From Pieris napi (lineage: Eukaryota; Arthropoda; Insecta; Lepidoptera; Pieridae), in NCBI RefSeq assembly GCF_905475465.1, contig NC_062236.1, positions 7,450,001 through 7,514,000 of the forward strand: a stretch of 64,000 bases of DNA. The letters run 5' to 3'. Numbering within the stretch: position 1 is the stretch's first letter; each line of letters starts with the position of its first letter. A model generated the notes under the pieces. The model saw nothing but the letters and a program-made list of their open reading frames with translations. It searched no databases and had not been told where the DNA came from. Below, one piece after another: positions 1 to 11,984 of this stretch. A program made the position numbers and the translations under genes.

Positions 1-1700
1 AGAACACATCCCTAAATTTCTGTATAAGTACATAAAGCAAAAGTAAGATTATAAATAAACTATATAAATAAAATAGCATGTATGCATTCAAGTCTTCTAG
101 AATATTTTATCTGATTTTCCCTATACTAGATCAGCGGTCAAAGCAAAAGCACTTGAAGTTAGACTCGATTTTAACACCACATGGCGCCTCTTTCACGCTA
201 AATCGGATTAGAAAAAATAGACCTATTTCACGCCTGCTATCTATTCAAAAACGAACGGAACAATTAGTTTCGATTTCTATATGATTTATTTAAGAATAAG
301 GACAATAACTGTTGCCACCGGCTGAGTGTTCTTAATGGGTGGGTTTTTTTCATACGCAAGAACTTTTAAATTTTTATGTCTTGCTAAGCTTTGCTTACTG
401 CTGAAGAATTCTAAATCGGGAAACATATGATATCATTTGCACTATGGATATTAAGAAGTAATGTTCGAAGTCAGATAAATCCAAAGCCATAAGAATTTTA
501 TATCGTTACTTGCCTAATTAAAATTGTTTCGAAATACCAAATTTTGCTCTACACCTTCATCTAATAGATTGACCTTATTGACTTATAACTTTATACATTT
601 TTGCCTACCTTTAAATAACGTCAAAGAAAATGTGTGCCTATAGAAAGCTCGGCTTTCAGAATCGTTTCCCACAAATAAACCCGTAAAGCAAAGTAATCGA
701 ACTAATGCGGTAAGCCGGTAGCTTATTTAGTGAAAACAAACACGCAGGCTTTGACTAATTTCCGCGGCGGCCTACACAAAGGCTGTTTACTTTTCGGCGC
801 CCGCGCACCGCACTCAGACTCAGAATTTTAATATGTGCCTTTTGTTTTTATTAGCTTTTTAATAATGCTTTGAAAGTTCAAAGGTGTTCCGTAATTAAAT
901 AGCACTGTAGCAGTGCTAGCCTAGGTAAAATTTTCAATCCTAAGGTCTGGATTCATAACTTGATTATGCACCAACGGAATTGTCTATCGTGAGGCAATCG
1001 ACATAGTGACAACAGGCACTTTCTGATCACCTACTTATCTTATTATTGTTAATACATTAAAAATGCTGAGCTCGTGGTATGGGGTTTGCAGTAAACATAT
1101 ACGTACGTACTATAACTTTAAAACATAATTTTGGTTAATGCACAAAAATACAAAACAATTTATATCAAATAATTTCCTTTCATAATAATCTATTGCTATT
1201 CCAACTATACACAATTTATGATTGGCATTTTTTCTTCAAAATCGATACTCAATATTGATTACAGACTATAGAATTGCAATCGTAAAACAGCCAGAAGTCA
1301 CCCGTGCCCTTTGAAGCAACACCTGGTAACAACGGCTAGCTAATTTGGCTTTTTCTTAAACGCTTTTCAATAGACCACCTTGAAGATTTACCAAAATACT
1401 TGTTTGTGGTCAATGGGGCTCTTTGAATGGTTAATAGCGGTTTAGATTTATGGGCAAAGGTGGGTTTAGAAAATAAATTACTATAGATTTCGCTTTAAGA
1501 GCCACTTGGCATAATGGTACTTAAATTGGATTATAAGTTCAATAAAAAATATTATTTACTTGCTTCTGTTTGCGAATGCATTTGCTGTTACATGTAAAAT
1601 TGTGTAGATGTGTCTTTGGAATAAAATAAAAAAGCCTTTATTCGAGTATAGTGTAAGTAACATATGATAAAGTATATGTTATTATATTGATATTTGATAT
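1..1700. other. Noncoding, no recognised element
   Basis: AT-rich sequence with only short chance frames. One GC-rich patch at about 700-830 stands out and may be a conserved noncoding element. Confidence 0.5.
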
Positions 1701-1711
1701 TATATACTTGT

Positions 1712-1980
1712 CTCACTTGACATCGTGTGATTCTCATCCCTTCGTAGGTTCGATCCCCGGCTATGCACCTATGGGCTTTCTGTCATTGCATTTAACATTC
1801 GCGTACGATAAAGGACAACATTGTGAAGAAATATGTTTTAGACCTAAATAGTCGGCGGCGTGTTTCAAGCATCTGGCTGATCACCTAGGACCTATCATCA
1901 CATGCGTGTTAAAAAAAATGATTATTAAATGGATACAGAAATCTAAGTCCTCGACCTAGAAGGTTGTAGCGCCATTGGTT
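1712..1980 (+). mobile_element. tRNA-derived SINE (Metulj-like), diverged
   Basis: It holds a B-box-like GGTTCGATCCCCGG followed by the family's signatures: the GTGCACC-like block, CATTTAACATTCGC, a GTCGGCGGCGTGT block, ATACAGAAATCTAAG and a GGTTGTAGCGCCA end. The A-box end is eroded. It matches more than a dozen other copies in the window. Confidence 0.8.
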
Positions 1981-1984
1981 TTTG

Positions 1985-2968
1985 TGTCATCTTTGAAATA
2001 CAACATATACATATATTATATATAGCTTTACGAGAGCTATATCGTACAAGGTAATGTTAATTATATGGACAATTATATTTACCTACTTTGTCCACTAACT
2101 TAATCACTCCCTCCGCTGGCTCTGTGATTCAAAAAGTGTCTTGACTTCCAAAATGAGAATCTTCCAGCACTCTCCTGTGCCACCTCCCGCCGATTGCTGG
2201 CTTTAGCTCCTTGGCTGCAGCAGGTTCTCCTCTTTGTCCAACATGACCAAAGTTTACTGTCAGTCTTTCTTAATACTAATGTTTCAACTTGTCATTAGCC
2301 AATTTTTTTACATAGACTTGGTTAATGATTGAATGTATTGAGAGTTTAATTGTACTTTGTCTACAGATATGAATATAAAAAATGGACGTATTTATTTTTC
2401 TTTACTATTTTAGTGCATACATTTGAATTGACATTTCCTATCTCCAAATAACTCAAATCCACATTAGCATTTTCTTTTAATCCAAACCATTTTAACTGGT
2501 CCATATTCTTTCCTTTTCTATAAAATAAAATTAATTAGAAAGAGACGAAAGATCAAGTAAAACAGTGCAAATAATTTAATATGAAGGAATAATTATGTCT
2601 ACGTGTAAAACAAATGTAGGTTTAATAATTCTACGAATTTTAAAACTGACGTAATAAACCAAATATTAACGGATTAACGAACGATATTAGTAAACACATT
2701 TAATTTTCGTTCAAACATGGCGGCTAGATTGTTTAATTGATGTCAAATATTAGTTGTCACGGCAATTAGTGCGCGGCGCGGGCGCAACACGACCGTGACT
2801 ACCGCTGTCCTTTAAATTAGAATTTACACTTAAAATATGTATTAAGGAATAAAAAACATACATTATCTTTCTTTTAAGTTCATCATATCTCATCACATCA
2901 TCACATGTGCGCTGGTAGCGAAGGAACATTTCAAAAGTAGCCAAACACAACAGGCAAGAGATATGAGA
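1985..2968. other. Noncoding, no recognised element
   Basis: AT-rich, with a more GC-rich stretch around 2150-2250 that shows no convincing frame. Confidence 0.4.
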
Positions 2969-2970
2969 TA

Positions 2971-3543
2971 CAGTAGAACCTCTATAAGTCGAACATCAAG
3001 GGAGACGCCAAAAAATTCGAGTTATAGAGTTTTCAACTTATGGAGGATTTCGACTTAGGCGGATTTTGATTCGACATAAAGAGTTTGAGGTTTATTCTTA
3101 TAAATTCAAAGGGAATCAAAATTGAACACCTGACACAAAGCAAGCAAACACGTGTTTCCATGAGTCATAAATTTATTATTGTATACTCCTAAAATGTTTT
3201 CTAAGAAACAATAGTGTACTCACATTGTCGGCAAGTTCTTAAAGTCGTTAACTTATTTTTGTTCGAACAATAGAGATAATAAATTCCAAATTATCAAGTT
3301 GTAAAGGTTGTAAAATAAAACGTTCCTATGTTCGAGATACAGAGGTCAAATTTAATTTTTCGAGTTATAGAGTGAAAATATGTACCAAAATGGCTTGGAG
3401 GGACTCGGTGATTATTTCGATTAACAGAGGGTCAAGATTTCAAGTAATGGAGGTATTGGTGTTTTAAGGGAAGGGAACAAAACATTTTTTCGAGATTTGG
3501 AGGTTTTTGACTTATCGAGGTTCGACTTAACGAGGTTCTACTG
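2971..3543. mobile_element. pogo/Tigger-like MITE with TA duplication
   Basis: It starts CAGTAGAACCTCTATAAGTC and ends with the inverse GACTTAACGAGGTTCTACTG, and is flanked by TA on both sides (2969-2970 and 3544-3545). These ends match the CAGTAGAACCTC class of pogo-like Tc1/mariner elements. Inner copies of 'ttcgag(t)tata' repeat the terminal theme. At 573 bp with no transposase frame it is non-autonomous. Confidence 0.85.
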
Positions 3544-3644
3544 TATCATAACTACCCAAATCATTTCAAGGTATTAATATTATTATTATTTAAAATAATT
3601 TTCATTATAACTTGAGTTGACGTCCTATAAACTCTGTATGAGGG

Positions 3645-3795
3645 CAGTTCACAGTCCTTCAAGAAAAGAGCGTACCAATTCTTAAAACGCCGGCAGCGCG
3701 AGCCTGGCAGTTTGAGTGTCCATGGGCGGCGGTATCACTTAACATGGCTCACATGTTTTCCCGTTTGCCTCCTGTAACTTAAAGAAAAAGTGAGC
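3645..3795 (+). mobile_element. LINE 3' tail fragment (lepidopteran 'ccggcaacgcactcg' type)
   Basis: It carries GTCCTTCAAGAAAAGAGCGT, a diverged CCGGCAGCGCGAGCC block, GTGTCCATGGGCGGCGGTAT, CACTTAACAT and CCCGTTTGCCTCC. This is one of at least ten copies in the window. In copies that extend upstream, the sequence preceding it encodes the C-terminus of a non-LTR reverse transcriptase. Confidence 0.8.
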
Positions 3796-4600
3796 CTCCA
3801 TCGGGTTAGATCTTGGGTTTCGAGTTTTTCTAAGCTCCAAGTCGTTCCAAGTCTTTACTCATCTGCAACTAATGTACAATTGGGGATATGATAGAAATCT
3901 CGTTGGAGTGTTTGGACTATCCAGTTTTAAATTAAGAATGAATTTTAATTCACAAATACTGTATCATTTTATATATTCAGTTGAAAATATTTTTTAATTT
4001 ATAAGTTTAGCTTAGATTATTAGTATATTAGTAGAACAAAATCAATAAACTAGTATAGTTTTTTTATTATTTATGATTGCTTTAAATTCTTAAATAAATA
4101 AAGACTACAAAAACACCAAAAAAACCTCTAAGGGGTTTAACCTTTGTCACACCACAGTACAAACTCTTTTTAGAAACTAAAGAATGAAGAGAAAAATAGA
4201 AAAATCAATCAATACACAAACGAAAAGCAAACATTATTTATTATTTGACAGAAAAAACAAACCTACCAAATTTTAATACCACAAGTTACTTGGTTATCTA
4301 TAAAGTTAAAGCCTTCCCGGTACACCTTCTACGTATTTATAGATGCACCTTTAGTCCGCAATTTGACCGAGGTCACCACTGTCTTCGTGCAAAAGGTTAT
4401 CACCTTCACAGTCGCTTCTAATTTGTAATTACGAGACTAACCGCTTATTAACCCATTGAGCTCACGACAAACACTAAATTATGATTTTGATCTTGCTTTA
4501 ACTGTTAACTAGGAAATAGTAGCAGTGGACCCGATCCCAATACGCCTTCGAGTTTAGTAGATGGACAACAGTAATAGCGTACGATGGCGTGATATATTTT
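3796..4600. other. Noncoding, no recognised element
   Basis: AT-rich with short chance frames. Confidence 0.4.
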
Positions 4601-4645
4601 TACACGTTTTATATTAGCTTCACCTGTATGTATGTATGTATGTAG
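4600..4645 (+). repeat. (TATG)n microsatellite with conserved 5' flank
   Basis: TTTTACACGTTTTATATTAG, CTTCACCTG and then four or five TATG units. The same flank-plus-microsatellite arrangement occurs at 20927-20979, so it is part of an interspersed microsatellite-bearing element. Confidence 0.7.
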
Positions 4646-4797
4646 GAGTACATGGGTGACTGATATCGTCTGCGTTGAAATAGCTTCTGCACAAGGACAA
4701 AGATATGTTTTTTTAACAATTGTCCTTATCATTATTTTAAGATAAATTTTGTCAAAGCTTAAAATTGACTTTGTAACTAGCGGGTTTATTACTGGCA

Positions 4798-4838
4798 GCG
4801 GACTGCAGTCAGTCCATTTTGGACTGACTGCAGTCCGC
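4798..4838. repeat. Perfect 19-bp inverted repeat (hairpin)
   Basis: GCGGACTGCAGTCAGTCCA at 4798-4816 and its exact inverse at 4820-4838 enclose a 3-base loop. It lies at one edge of an unusually GC-rich stretch (4790-4970) with frames open on both strands but no recognisable product. Confidence 0.8.
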
Positions 4839-5257
4839 TTTTTGCGCTCAACTGTGATGCTGGAGTTCTGTGGATCTTTGGCGAATCCAATTGCATTTGC
4901 AAAAAGGGCAAGGGAAGGACTGTGTACGGGCCAGTCGGCATAATTCCTCCAGCCGGATCCTTTCTTTCCAAGCTCGATTTAAATCCTTAAAAAGCCCTTA
5001 TTAGAACTAATTCTATGTTAGATTACGACACCTGTTATTAGTCTATAAGCTCATTTAATTTATCTACTTTATTCACTTGTTAGAAACAAATGTTAAACAT
5101 TACAATCATTCGTTAGGATCAATTATTTGCAACAATATACATTAAAGGTACGCCACACCTATCACGACTGTTATAACGACATCTATTGAGCAAAGGGCGA
5201 ACGTATCCTAAGATCTATGTTATTATTTCACTTAAGGCTGATTTTACTTGGAACATA

Positions 5258-5735
5258 TACAGGGTGGCCAAAAAGTCGTGGATCAAACCCAAATAGGGGA
5301 TAGATGAGGTCATCAGCTGCAAAAAATTGTTCTACAGGAGGTCTCTAAGCTCAACCCCTGCAGAGTTATAATTAATTTTGCGTTTTATAAGAAAATTTAC
5401 ATTTTTTTACTAATTCTTATTAAAATTCGAAAAAATCTACATTCTCTCTCTTTTTCATAATATCCACTAGATTGGCACTGATGAGTTCTTGCGTTAGACA
5501 TACTATTCAAGTTGTTTATTGAGTGTATTGAAGATAATATTAAGTTATACGATATAATCTTTTTTTCAATTCATAACTTTTTGTTTACTTCGGCCTCCAT
5601 TGTGAAAAATAATTACTCTACCGAAAAGTGACCCTGTATCACAAGTTTTGGCGCATTTAATTGGGATTTTGAAAAGGTATTACACATGGCCATGAGTCTC
5701 TCTAATATCTTTCGACTTTTTGACCACCCTGTATA
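5258..5735. mobile_element. mariner-like MITE
   Basis: Ends TACAGGGTGGCCAAAAAGTC and, inverted, GACTTTTTGACCACCCTGTA, with TA outside each. This is the ACAGGGTG class of mariner terminal repeats. About 480 bp, no transposase frame. Confidence 0.78.
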
Positions 5736-5739
5736 TACG

Positions 5740-6254
5740 GTTCCTGGGTCATCGGAGTGCTTTGAATAATAGAGGATTTTATTTTCACACTGTATTAACC
5801 ACTCGCGTACAACAATAGAATAAATGCGGTACAATTAAATGTTAATTGCTATGAAACGAATGCTCAATGAAATGCTGAAGAGAGTGACTGCGTCTGGCTA
5901 TAGTCTTAGGGCGTAACTCCAACGATATAGGTAATCGCCATGCTTATAAAACTAAGAAAGCCTGTGTGAGCAAAACGTACAGCCTTGGCTCGTACAGTAC
6001 ATATTCATTTATATTCAGATTAAATTATTTTTTGCAATACAATATGAATGCGTTGCGTTGATTAGCTCGAATACTGACTTCCATCTCAAGGAAACGAACA
6101 CTAACGGAAAGAACATACATGGTACTTCGTCATTTTTGTATATGTGTTGGTTGCTATTAAAACACCTATAAGATCAACATTTGTTTTCCTTTCGGGATTA
6201 CAACTCTCTCAAGAACAACAACAACTCTTCCTTTTTCTTTTATAAAATCGTGGG
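5740..6254. other. Noncoding, no recognised element
   Basis: Nothing recognised between the mariner-like MITE and the next LINE tail. Confidence 0.4.
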
Positions 6255-6388
6255 CAAACGTTCCAACAGGAGAAGGATCAACTGATGTTAAGTGATACCA
6301 CCGCCCATAGACACTGTCAATGCCAGAGAGCTTTATTTTGCCGGCCTTTTAAGAATTGGTACGCTGTTTCCTTGAAGGAATTCAGGTT
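6255..6388 (-). mobile_element. LINE 3' tail fragment
   Basis: Inverse of the family: TGATGTTAAGTGATACCACC, GCCCATAGACACT, GCCGGCCTTTTAAGAATTGG, TACGCTGTTTCCTTGAAGGA. Confidence 0.8.
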
Positions 6389-6389
6389 T

Positions 6390-7434
6390 ATTATAAGATA
6401 ATAATAATAAGAATAATTTTATTTTCTCCCATATAACATTTACAACAAACAATAAGATAACAGTTGAGAAGGCATTGGGAGACTGGTTTCCAAACTAGGC
6501 AAGAACCTGTGATATGGATAACCAGGCTTCCATTCCACAGCAAAGTCATATTGAGTGGTTATGTTTTGTCTATCTTTGTATCTCTTGGACACTTACATCA
6601 CATAGTTATGTAGGTATTTATTTAACAGAGTTTTTGGGTAATGTGACTACGATTGACGCTATATGATTTCCTTTGCAAAATCTATGAAATATGATTACTG
6701 TAATATTACAAGAGATGAGATGTTCTTACGCATCGTCTACTGTCAAACTTCATAGAAAAATGGTACAGATCTTATTCGAGAATTTCCGTTAGAATAAAAG
6801 CCTCAATAACGCCTCCGTTATATCAAGTTCTAATCCACTTGACTGAACCTATATCATTTATAGTTTATCGAGTTTAAATAAAACTCCCGTCTATATAAAC
6901 CCTTAACTAAATGATATGTATCGAGCGATGTCTCGCGCCATTACTGAACCCTATGCTATCTGAGTGCACTGCTAACTATTGCTTTACCAGATTGAGAATT
7001 AACTATTCTGTCTTAATACTATTTATGTTCGATTATATTATTTAATACCTAAGCTACAAGTATTAGACCAATATGTTTAAAATGTTCTCGCGTTCTATTT
7101 CTTATTCCCAATCAAAATAATCTAAAAATATCCTTTCATTTTAATTTTTTGGTCTAAATTAAACGAAGTAACAACTACGGATATTTTCGGATTTTTTGTG
7201 ATACTTTAAAAAGTTATCAAGTATACATGAAGTGGGATTTATATCGTGATCAGGCGTTCTAGTCCACGTAAATAATGGAGTCTACATTAACGAGTACAAC
7301 CTGGAGGCGAGTGGGTCTATGACTGGGTCGCGTCGTGACTGGTCGCTTGACGCGCTCTAATGAAGTCGTAAGGTGCACTGCCAGTGCATGGAATAGTGGA
7401 ATAGACTTCATGTTTTTTCATTCATTCATGTCTT
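6390..7434. other. Noncoding, no recognised element
   Basis: AT-rich; a locally GC-richer piece at about 7300-7390 has no supported frame. Confidence 0.4.
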
Positions 7435-7562
7435 AACCAAGAACGCCGATGGTGTATGACAGGCACAGAAGACCTACCTTTTTGCCGATTTAAACTAATG
7501 ACCATGAAACAGATAGAGAAATCAGAGGCCCAGACTGAAAAGGTTGTAGCACCACTGCTTAT
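7435..7562 (+). mobile_element. SINE fragment (Metulj-like), 3' half
   Basis: Holds a GACAGGCACAGAAGACCTAC-type block, CATGAAACAGATAGAGAAATC, GAGGCCCAGACTGAAAAGGT and TGTAGCACCACTG. The tRNA-like half is missing. Confidence 0.7.
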
Positions 7563-8159
7563 ATGAAGCACAATTTGATGATATGATAGTTATTTACGTA
7601 AACAGTAAAAATTCAGGTGAGTAATACCCAAAACCATGGCCAACTTGAGCCGAATGTCTGCGAAATAGTAAAGTAAAAATTAAGTTTACATTAATAGGTA
7701 AAATTGCTTTTCTAAGTAATCATCAAACAATGACAAATTCCATCGCGTTTGTTCTATAAAATTAAAACTAAAACTGCAGTCTGTTCTGTCTCTTTTTGTC
7801 AAGTTGTCGTCACGCTGTGTTGAAAAGTGACAAAAAGTTACGGTGCAGACAGATACTTTTTATAAATAATGTAAAATTTGATCCGCCTCCATACTATCGA
7901 ACTCTACAGCATGCACTTTGGGTGGCACTTATTACAACTCATTAGACCGTCAAGACACCAGTTACATACAATTATCCCTTTTACTCATCTCGCCTTTCCG
8001 ATCCAGACGAAATACAGCTTTCATAGAGAAATGATTGGTATCTTTCATATGTAAATTCTATTTAACATAGGAAAACGTACATATATTTAGTACTTTACAC
8101 AAAATGTATCTAGTTATTAAGCTGTTGTAAAAAATCTGATTCTATATCTTGATACTTGT

Positions 8160-8245
8160 GATTCTCTTTTTTGGTCCATATTTGGACGTAGGCCTTTTCC
8201 ATCTTCCTCCAGTCACCACACACTGGCCTCTCTGCAGCTACTGGA
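8160..8245 (-). mobile_element. RTE-type LINE reverse transcriptase C-terminal fragment
   Basis: The minus strand reads DWRKMEKAYVQIWTKK, like the 'W..LEEAYVQ' end of RTE-clade reverse transcriptases. It is only a scrap. Confidence 0.5.
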
Positions 8246-8256
8246 AGCAAACTTGT

Positions 8257-8747
8257 AATTGGGTTTTTGAAAAAAAATAATGATTTTTTTATTGTATTTT
8301 TAAAACTTTATTGTTAATAATATTGATGTTTAATACAAAAAACTAAAAAAAAATTTTTTTTATGTTTAAATAAAAATCACGTGACTGACGCGCCATGAAT
8401 GATCGATCACCATGTTGTGACGTCATAATGTTAAAGCAATTTAACAGTACAGCGTTTACGGCTATTAATATTACATATATAAAATATTAAGTATAATATT
8501 TTAAATATTAATATTAATTAACAAAATTAAATATCTAATATTTTCTATCAACTGCAATGAGTGAAAACTAACATTATGACGTCACACGCGCTCGGGTTTG
8601 TTCGGCGTGTTTTCGGTACTGGATTCAAAAATTATTTATTATTTTGAAATAACTTTTGAATCATTGCGAAAAAAAATAGTTTTGTTATAAAACTTACATA
8701 TTATGATCTTTCCCTTTATCACAATTTTTTTTTTCAAAAACCCAATT
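8257..8747. mobile_element. TIR element (AATTGGGTTTTTGAAAA ends)
   Basis: AATTGGGTTTTTGAAAAAAA at 8257 is matched inverted at 8728-8747. Between lie TGACGTCATAATGTTAA and its inverse near 8410-8440 and 8565-8590. About 490 bp, no coding frame. The superfamily is not clear. Confidence 0.62.
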
Positions 8748-8773
8748 ATACGAACAAGTTATTAATACCTTTC

Positions 8774-9290
8774 TTTGAAGTGAAACTTCTTTAGGCGCAT
8801 GAGGGTAAATTTTTTACGGATGAAACGCAATAATAATAATATTAGCGTTGACAAAGATGTGCAGCGTTTTTGTCGAAGAAAAGGGAGAGATCGATTGAAA
8901 CCGATTAAAAGAGAGTGAGAAGGGAGAATTACCTTATATAAAATTTATTTTTAAATTAAAATTTTGTAAAGAGAATTTATGAAACATTAGTATTTTATAT
9001 TTTATGCAAAATAATTTATTGAAATGTCAAATGACGGATTGTAAATTAAAATGCCACGTGTTTTTATTATCGAAGAAATAAATTAATAAAAGTAAATTTA
9101 TGATTTGTATTAATTTTCGAAACTTATAATATTTTAATGACAATTAAATTCATTAAATTCCTAACATATCTTTCTTTTTCGTTCCCTTAAAGTCTCGTAA
9201 ATCTAAAGTTTTAGATTTGTATAAATATGAACAAGACTTAAAAATTAGTTTGCCAAAGAAGTTTCACTTCTGACATGTGTACTTTGTACG
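8774..9290. mobile_element. MITE, palindromic-end superfamily (subfamily B)
   Basis: Left end GAAGTGAAACTTCTTTAGGC (8780 region), right end GCCAAAGAAGTTTCACTTCT followed by ACATGTGTACTTTGTACGCA. Each end is itself a near-perfect palindrome. Internal marker: AATAATAATATTAGCG and GTGCAGCGTTTTTGTCGAAG. Related copies lie at 45325-45870 (interrupted) and 55150-55436 (deleted). Confidence 0.72.
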
Positions 9291-9423
9291 CACGCACTTT
9301 TTGAAACGCACCTTTGTAGAAATAATCTTTATTTAATAATTATATAATTTATAATAATTTGTATTTAGATATAGAGAGAAGACATTTTTTCTCGGTCGCA
9401 AATTTTATGTTAATATATACATA

Positions 9424-9668
9424 CTAGCTGATCCGGCAACGTAGGTATATTTTAATGCTGTATCATACAAAAATTAAAAAAACAAACATTTATCTAAAAA
9501 TTAAAAAAAAATTTAGGGGTGGACTACCCTTAACATTTAGGGGGATGAAATAGATGTTGTCCGATTCTCAGACATACCCAATATGCACACAAAATTTCAT
9601 GAGAAGTTCAAGCCGTTTCGGACGAGTTTAACTAAAAACACCGCGACACGAGAATTTTATATATTAGA
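9424..9668 (-). mobile_element. Short non-autonomous Helitron
   Basis: Read on the minus strand it starts TCTAATATATAAAATTCTCG and ends GATCAGCTAG, inserted between A and T. These are the 5'-TC, 3'-CTAG and A|T target hallmarks of Helitrons. The same family recurs at 45433-45752. Confidence 0.75.
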
Positions 9669-9671
9669 TAT

Positions 9672-10776
9672 AATTTAGTTAGCCATTAACGAAAATGCTT
9701 AGATTAAACACTAGGGATATTCCCATAGGCTTATTCCCACATCTTTTGGCGTTCACAATTTGCTAATGTAATTTCCTCTAGCCTTACCCACGTTTGTTAG
9801 TTTGTTTACTTATCGGCTAATAGGAAATCACTGTACTCTATGTACATTATGTACAGGGTGTGAGAACTTCAACCCACAGATCTATACTGTCCAGTTTGTT
9901 GTTGATCAACAATAAATTCTTTTAAGAAGGATCTTTTAAATACATATATGCAATGCCCTGACACTCAAGTTGTGTGTCAATTGTGTGGAAATAGATATGT
10001 GACTTTTTTCATGGCATTTGTTTGTTAGAAATGCCTTCATTAGTTCAAGATTAAACAAGGGAAACACTGTGCTCTATACAGAACTTGATTTCATTACAAC
10101 CTTAAATATAACGCGACTTGAGGTAAGTTTATTTACAAATTACAAGTATATGTAATACATGTACACTTTTTGCCTACCTCATGTAATTTAATACATTTTC
10201 TTTTTTTTTCTTTTCTCACAGTGGTTGCCTGGAAGAGATTTTGTTAAATTTTTATATCATTAAGCAACAAAGTGTAAATAAATAAATAAATAAATTTACA
10301 TAGACTAAACTTTCTTTAGCCGTTCGAGCCGATAAACTAATACAGATTTCTACAGATTTAGTGCTTTTCGTGGTTTTTCAAGGCCAGATTATTTTAATCT
10401 ACATACTAAAAAGAGTCGAGATCTTTTAGACTGCAGTTTTTTTTCCACAGGGAGATGTTAATAGTAAACAAGATATCGCCTTTAATACATTTATTAATCT
10501 ATATTAAAATTACCAATATAATTGGATATGACCCTGTATAAAGTGCAGTGAAGACAATATTCCCATAGACAATGCAAGTAGAATTCATTTAAGTGACGTG
10601 GTAACTATTAACGCCACTTAGAGAAATTAGTTCGACACCTGGGAACGATTTGGGAATTGTATCAGTTAATTTTGTGGTTTAACACCATTCGATGAAAACA
10701 GTTTAATGAATCTTACGTTAAAATTACATTAGCATGTATTGAAAGGTTCTATGAAGTATTTTAAAACCTTACGTTG
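9672..10776. other. Noncoding; (AAAT)n microsatellite at 10272-10297
   Basis: A mariner-type TACAGGGTGTG scrap sits at about 9855. No other recognised element. Confidence 0.4.
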
Positions 10777-11059
10777 TCAAATAGGCTTTAATAATCGCTT
10801 TATAGCACATTTTTGATTGTACAAAATAGCATTGGACAGAGACAGTCCCTTCACAGACTGTTTCATCGCAGACGAATCATCCACATAGTCCTGGAATGCG
10901 TGGTTGTGGCTTCCCAAGAAATCCTCGTAGCAGTGAGGTTGCTCCGTGAAGCGTATGAAGTATTCAGGAAACTTCTGAGCTTCTGAAAGGAAATAGGCTT
11001 TACGCTTCTTTACGCACAACGGACCAAATGGGCGTCCAACTGTGGAAACTGTGTCCACA
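10777..11059 (-). CDS. Candidate terminal exon of an unrecognised gene
   Basis: An open frame of about 93 codons on the minus strand begins after a good splice acceptor (pyrimidine-rich run ending TTGTTTGTAG; AG at plus positions 11061-11060) and ends with TGA at 10777. The exon would start in phase 2. The product is well mixed and protein-like: RPFGPLCVKKRKAYFLSEAQ, then FPEYFIRFTEQPHCYEDFLG, then an acidic stretch and a basic C-terminus ending KRLLKPI. I see no signal peptide or membrane segment and do not recognise the family. Base composition is richer than in the flanks. A possible AATAAA lies about 280 bases downstream (plus 10489-10494). No earlier exon was found at higher coordinates, so it could be the last exon of a distant gene, or a relic. 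Confidence rests on frame plus acceptor only. Confidence 0.42.
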
Positions 11060-11209
11060 CTACAAACAACATACACACATTTACTGATTGTGTATGAAGA
11101 CCAGATCCAAGTCGCTCATATTAGTTTATTATAAGTACACAAGACTTTTTTGCGTGAAATCGTGGTCACAATTCAAAGGACGCTTAAAAGAGGAGACCGT
11201 ACATGGAGC

Positions 11210-11340
11210 AGTTGGCCTTCAGCGTGGAACTGTCATTCCTGAGGTCGTTGGTTCTATCCCCGGATGTGCTCCAATGGAATTTCTGTATATATGGACATTT
11301 AACAATGTACAGTAAAGAAAAACATCGTGAGGAACACTGG
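11210..11340 (+). mobile_element. SINE fragment (Metulj-like)
   Basis: TTCAGCGTGGAACTGTCATT, CCTGAGGTCGTTGG, a B-box remnant, then a GTGCTCCAATGGA block and AAACATCGTGAGGAA. It is fused directly to the LINE coding piece at 11345. Confidence 0.7.
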
Positions 11341-11344
11341 TATT

Positions 11345-11535
11345 TTTTCCTGCAGCTGAGTTTCATCATCGGACGTCGAGGCAGAATACGAAATTCCACC
11401 CCTACGTCCGCCGTTCCACAACTGAGCGTTTTTCAAGGCAGTTTTTGCCGCGCACCACCACTATGTGGAACCAGCTGCTTCCACCAGCTTGGTTTATCAA
11501 CGCAGATTCTTAAAAAGGTTTAAAAGAAGGTTAAG
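11345..11535 (+). pseudogene. LINE reverse transcriptase C-terminus relic
   Basis: In the frame beginning at about 11388 the sequence reads KFHPYV, STTERFSRQFLPRTTTMWNQ and LLPPAWF before a stop. This is the diverged 'FHP...RFSR.FLPRTT.MWN.LP' tail of the LINE whose 3' end recurs across the window. Broken at the end by stops. Confidence 0.7.
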
Positions 11536-11984
11536 GGGGTTGTATCAAATGTCATTTATAATTTTTTTAAACAGCTTACTTAAGCAACAGCTTTAAATAA
11601 AAATATCTTCACTTCCAAATAAAGCGATTCACAGGTTTCACAAGTGCGTAAGTTGCGTTAATTAATACTAATTAATAAACCTTACGGATTTTTCCCGCGT
11701 AGTGGGCGAACAGGTAACACCCACACTTTTTAATAATAATTTAATTCATGTTTTTATAGAGATTAAATTAAGCCCGGTTATAGATCTCCTTTCCTTCGAA
11801 AAAATATTTTTTTTTAATAAAATAACAAAGGTTTTATTCGAGTACCACATTAGATTACATTAAGTCCATGTCATTAAGTTAACCACTAGTACTTGACATC
11901 CAACGGAGAGAAAGCGTCCTCCAAATTATTATATTTGTCTCTTACCCTTTCTGGTGGGTTTCCTCTCTTTTGAAGTTATATGTA
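11536..11984. other. Noncoding, no recognised element
   Basis: AT-rich, no supported frame. Confidence 0.35.
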
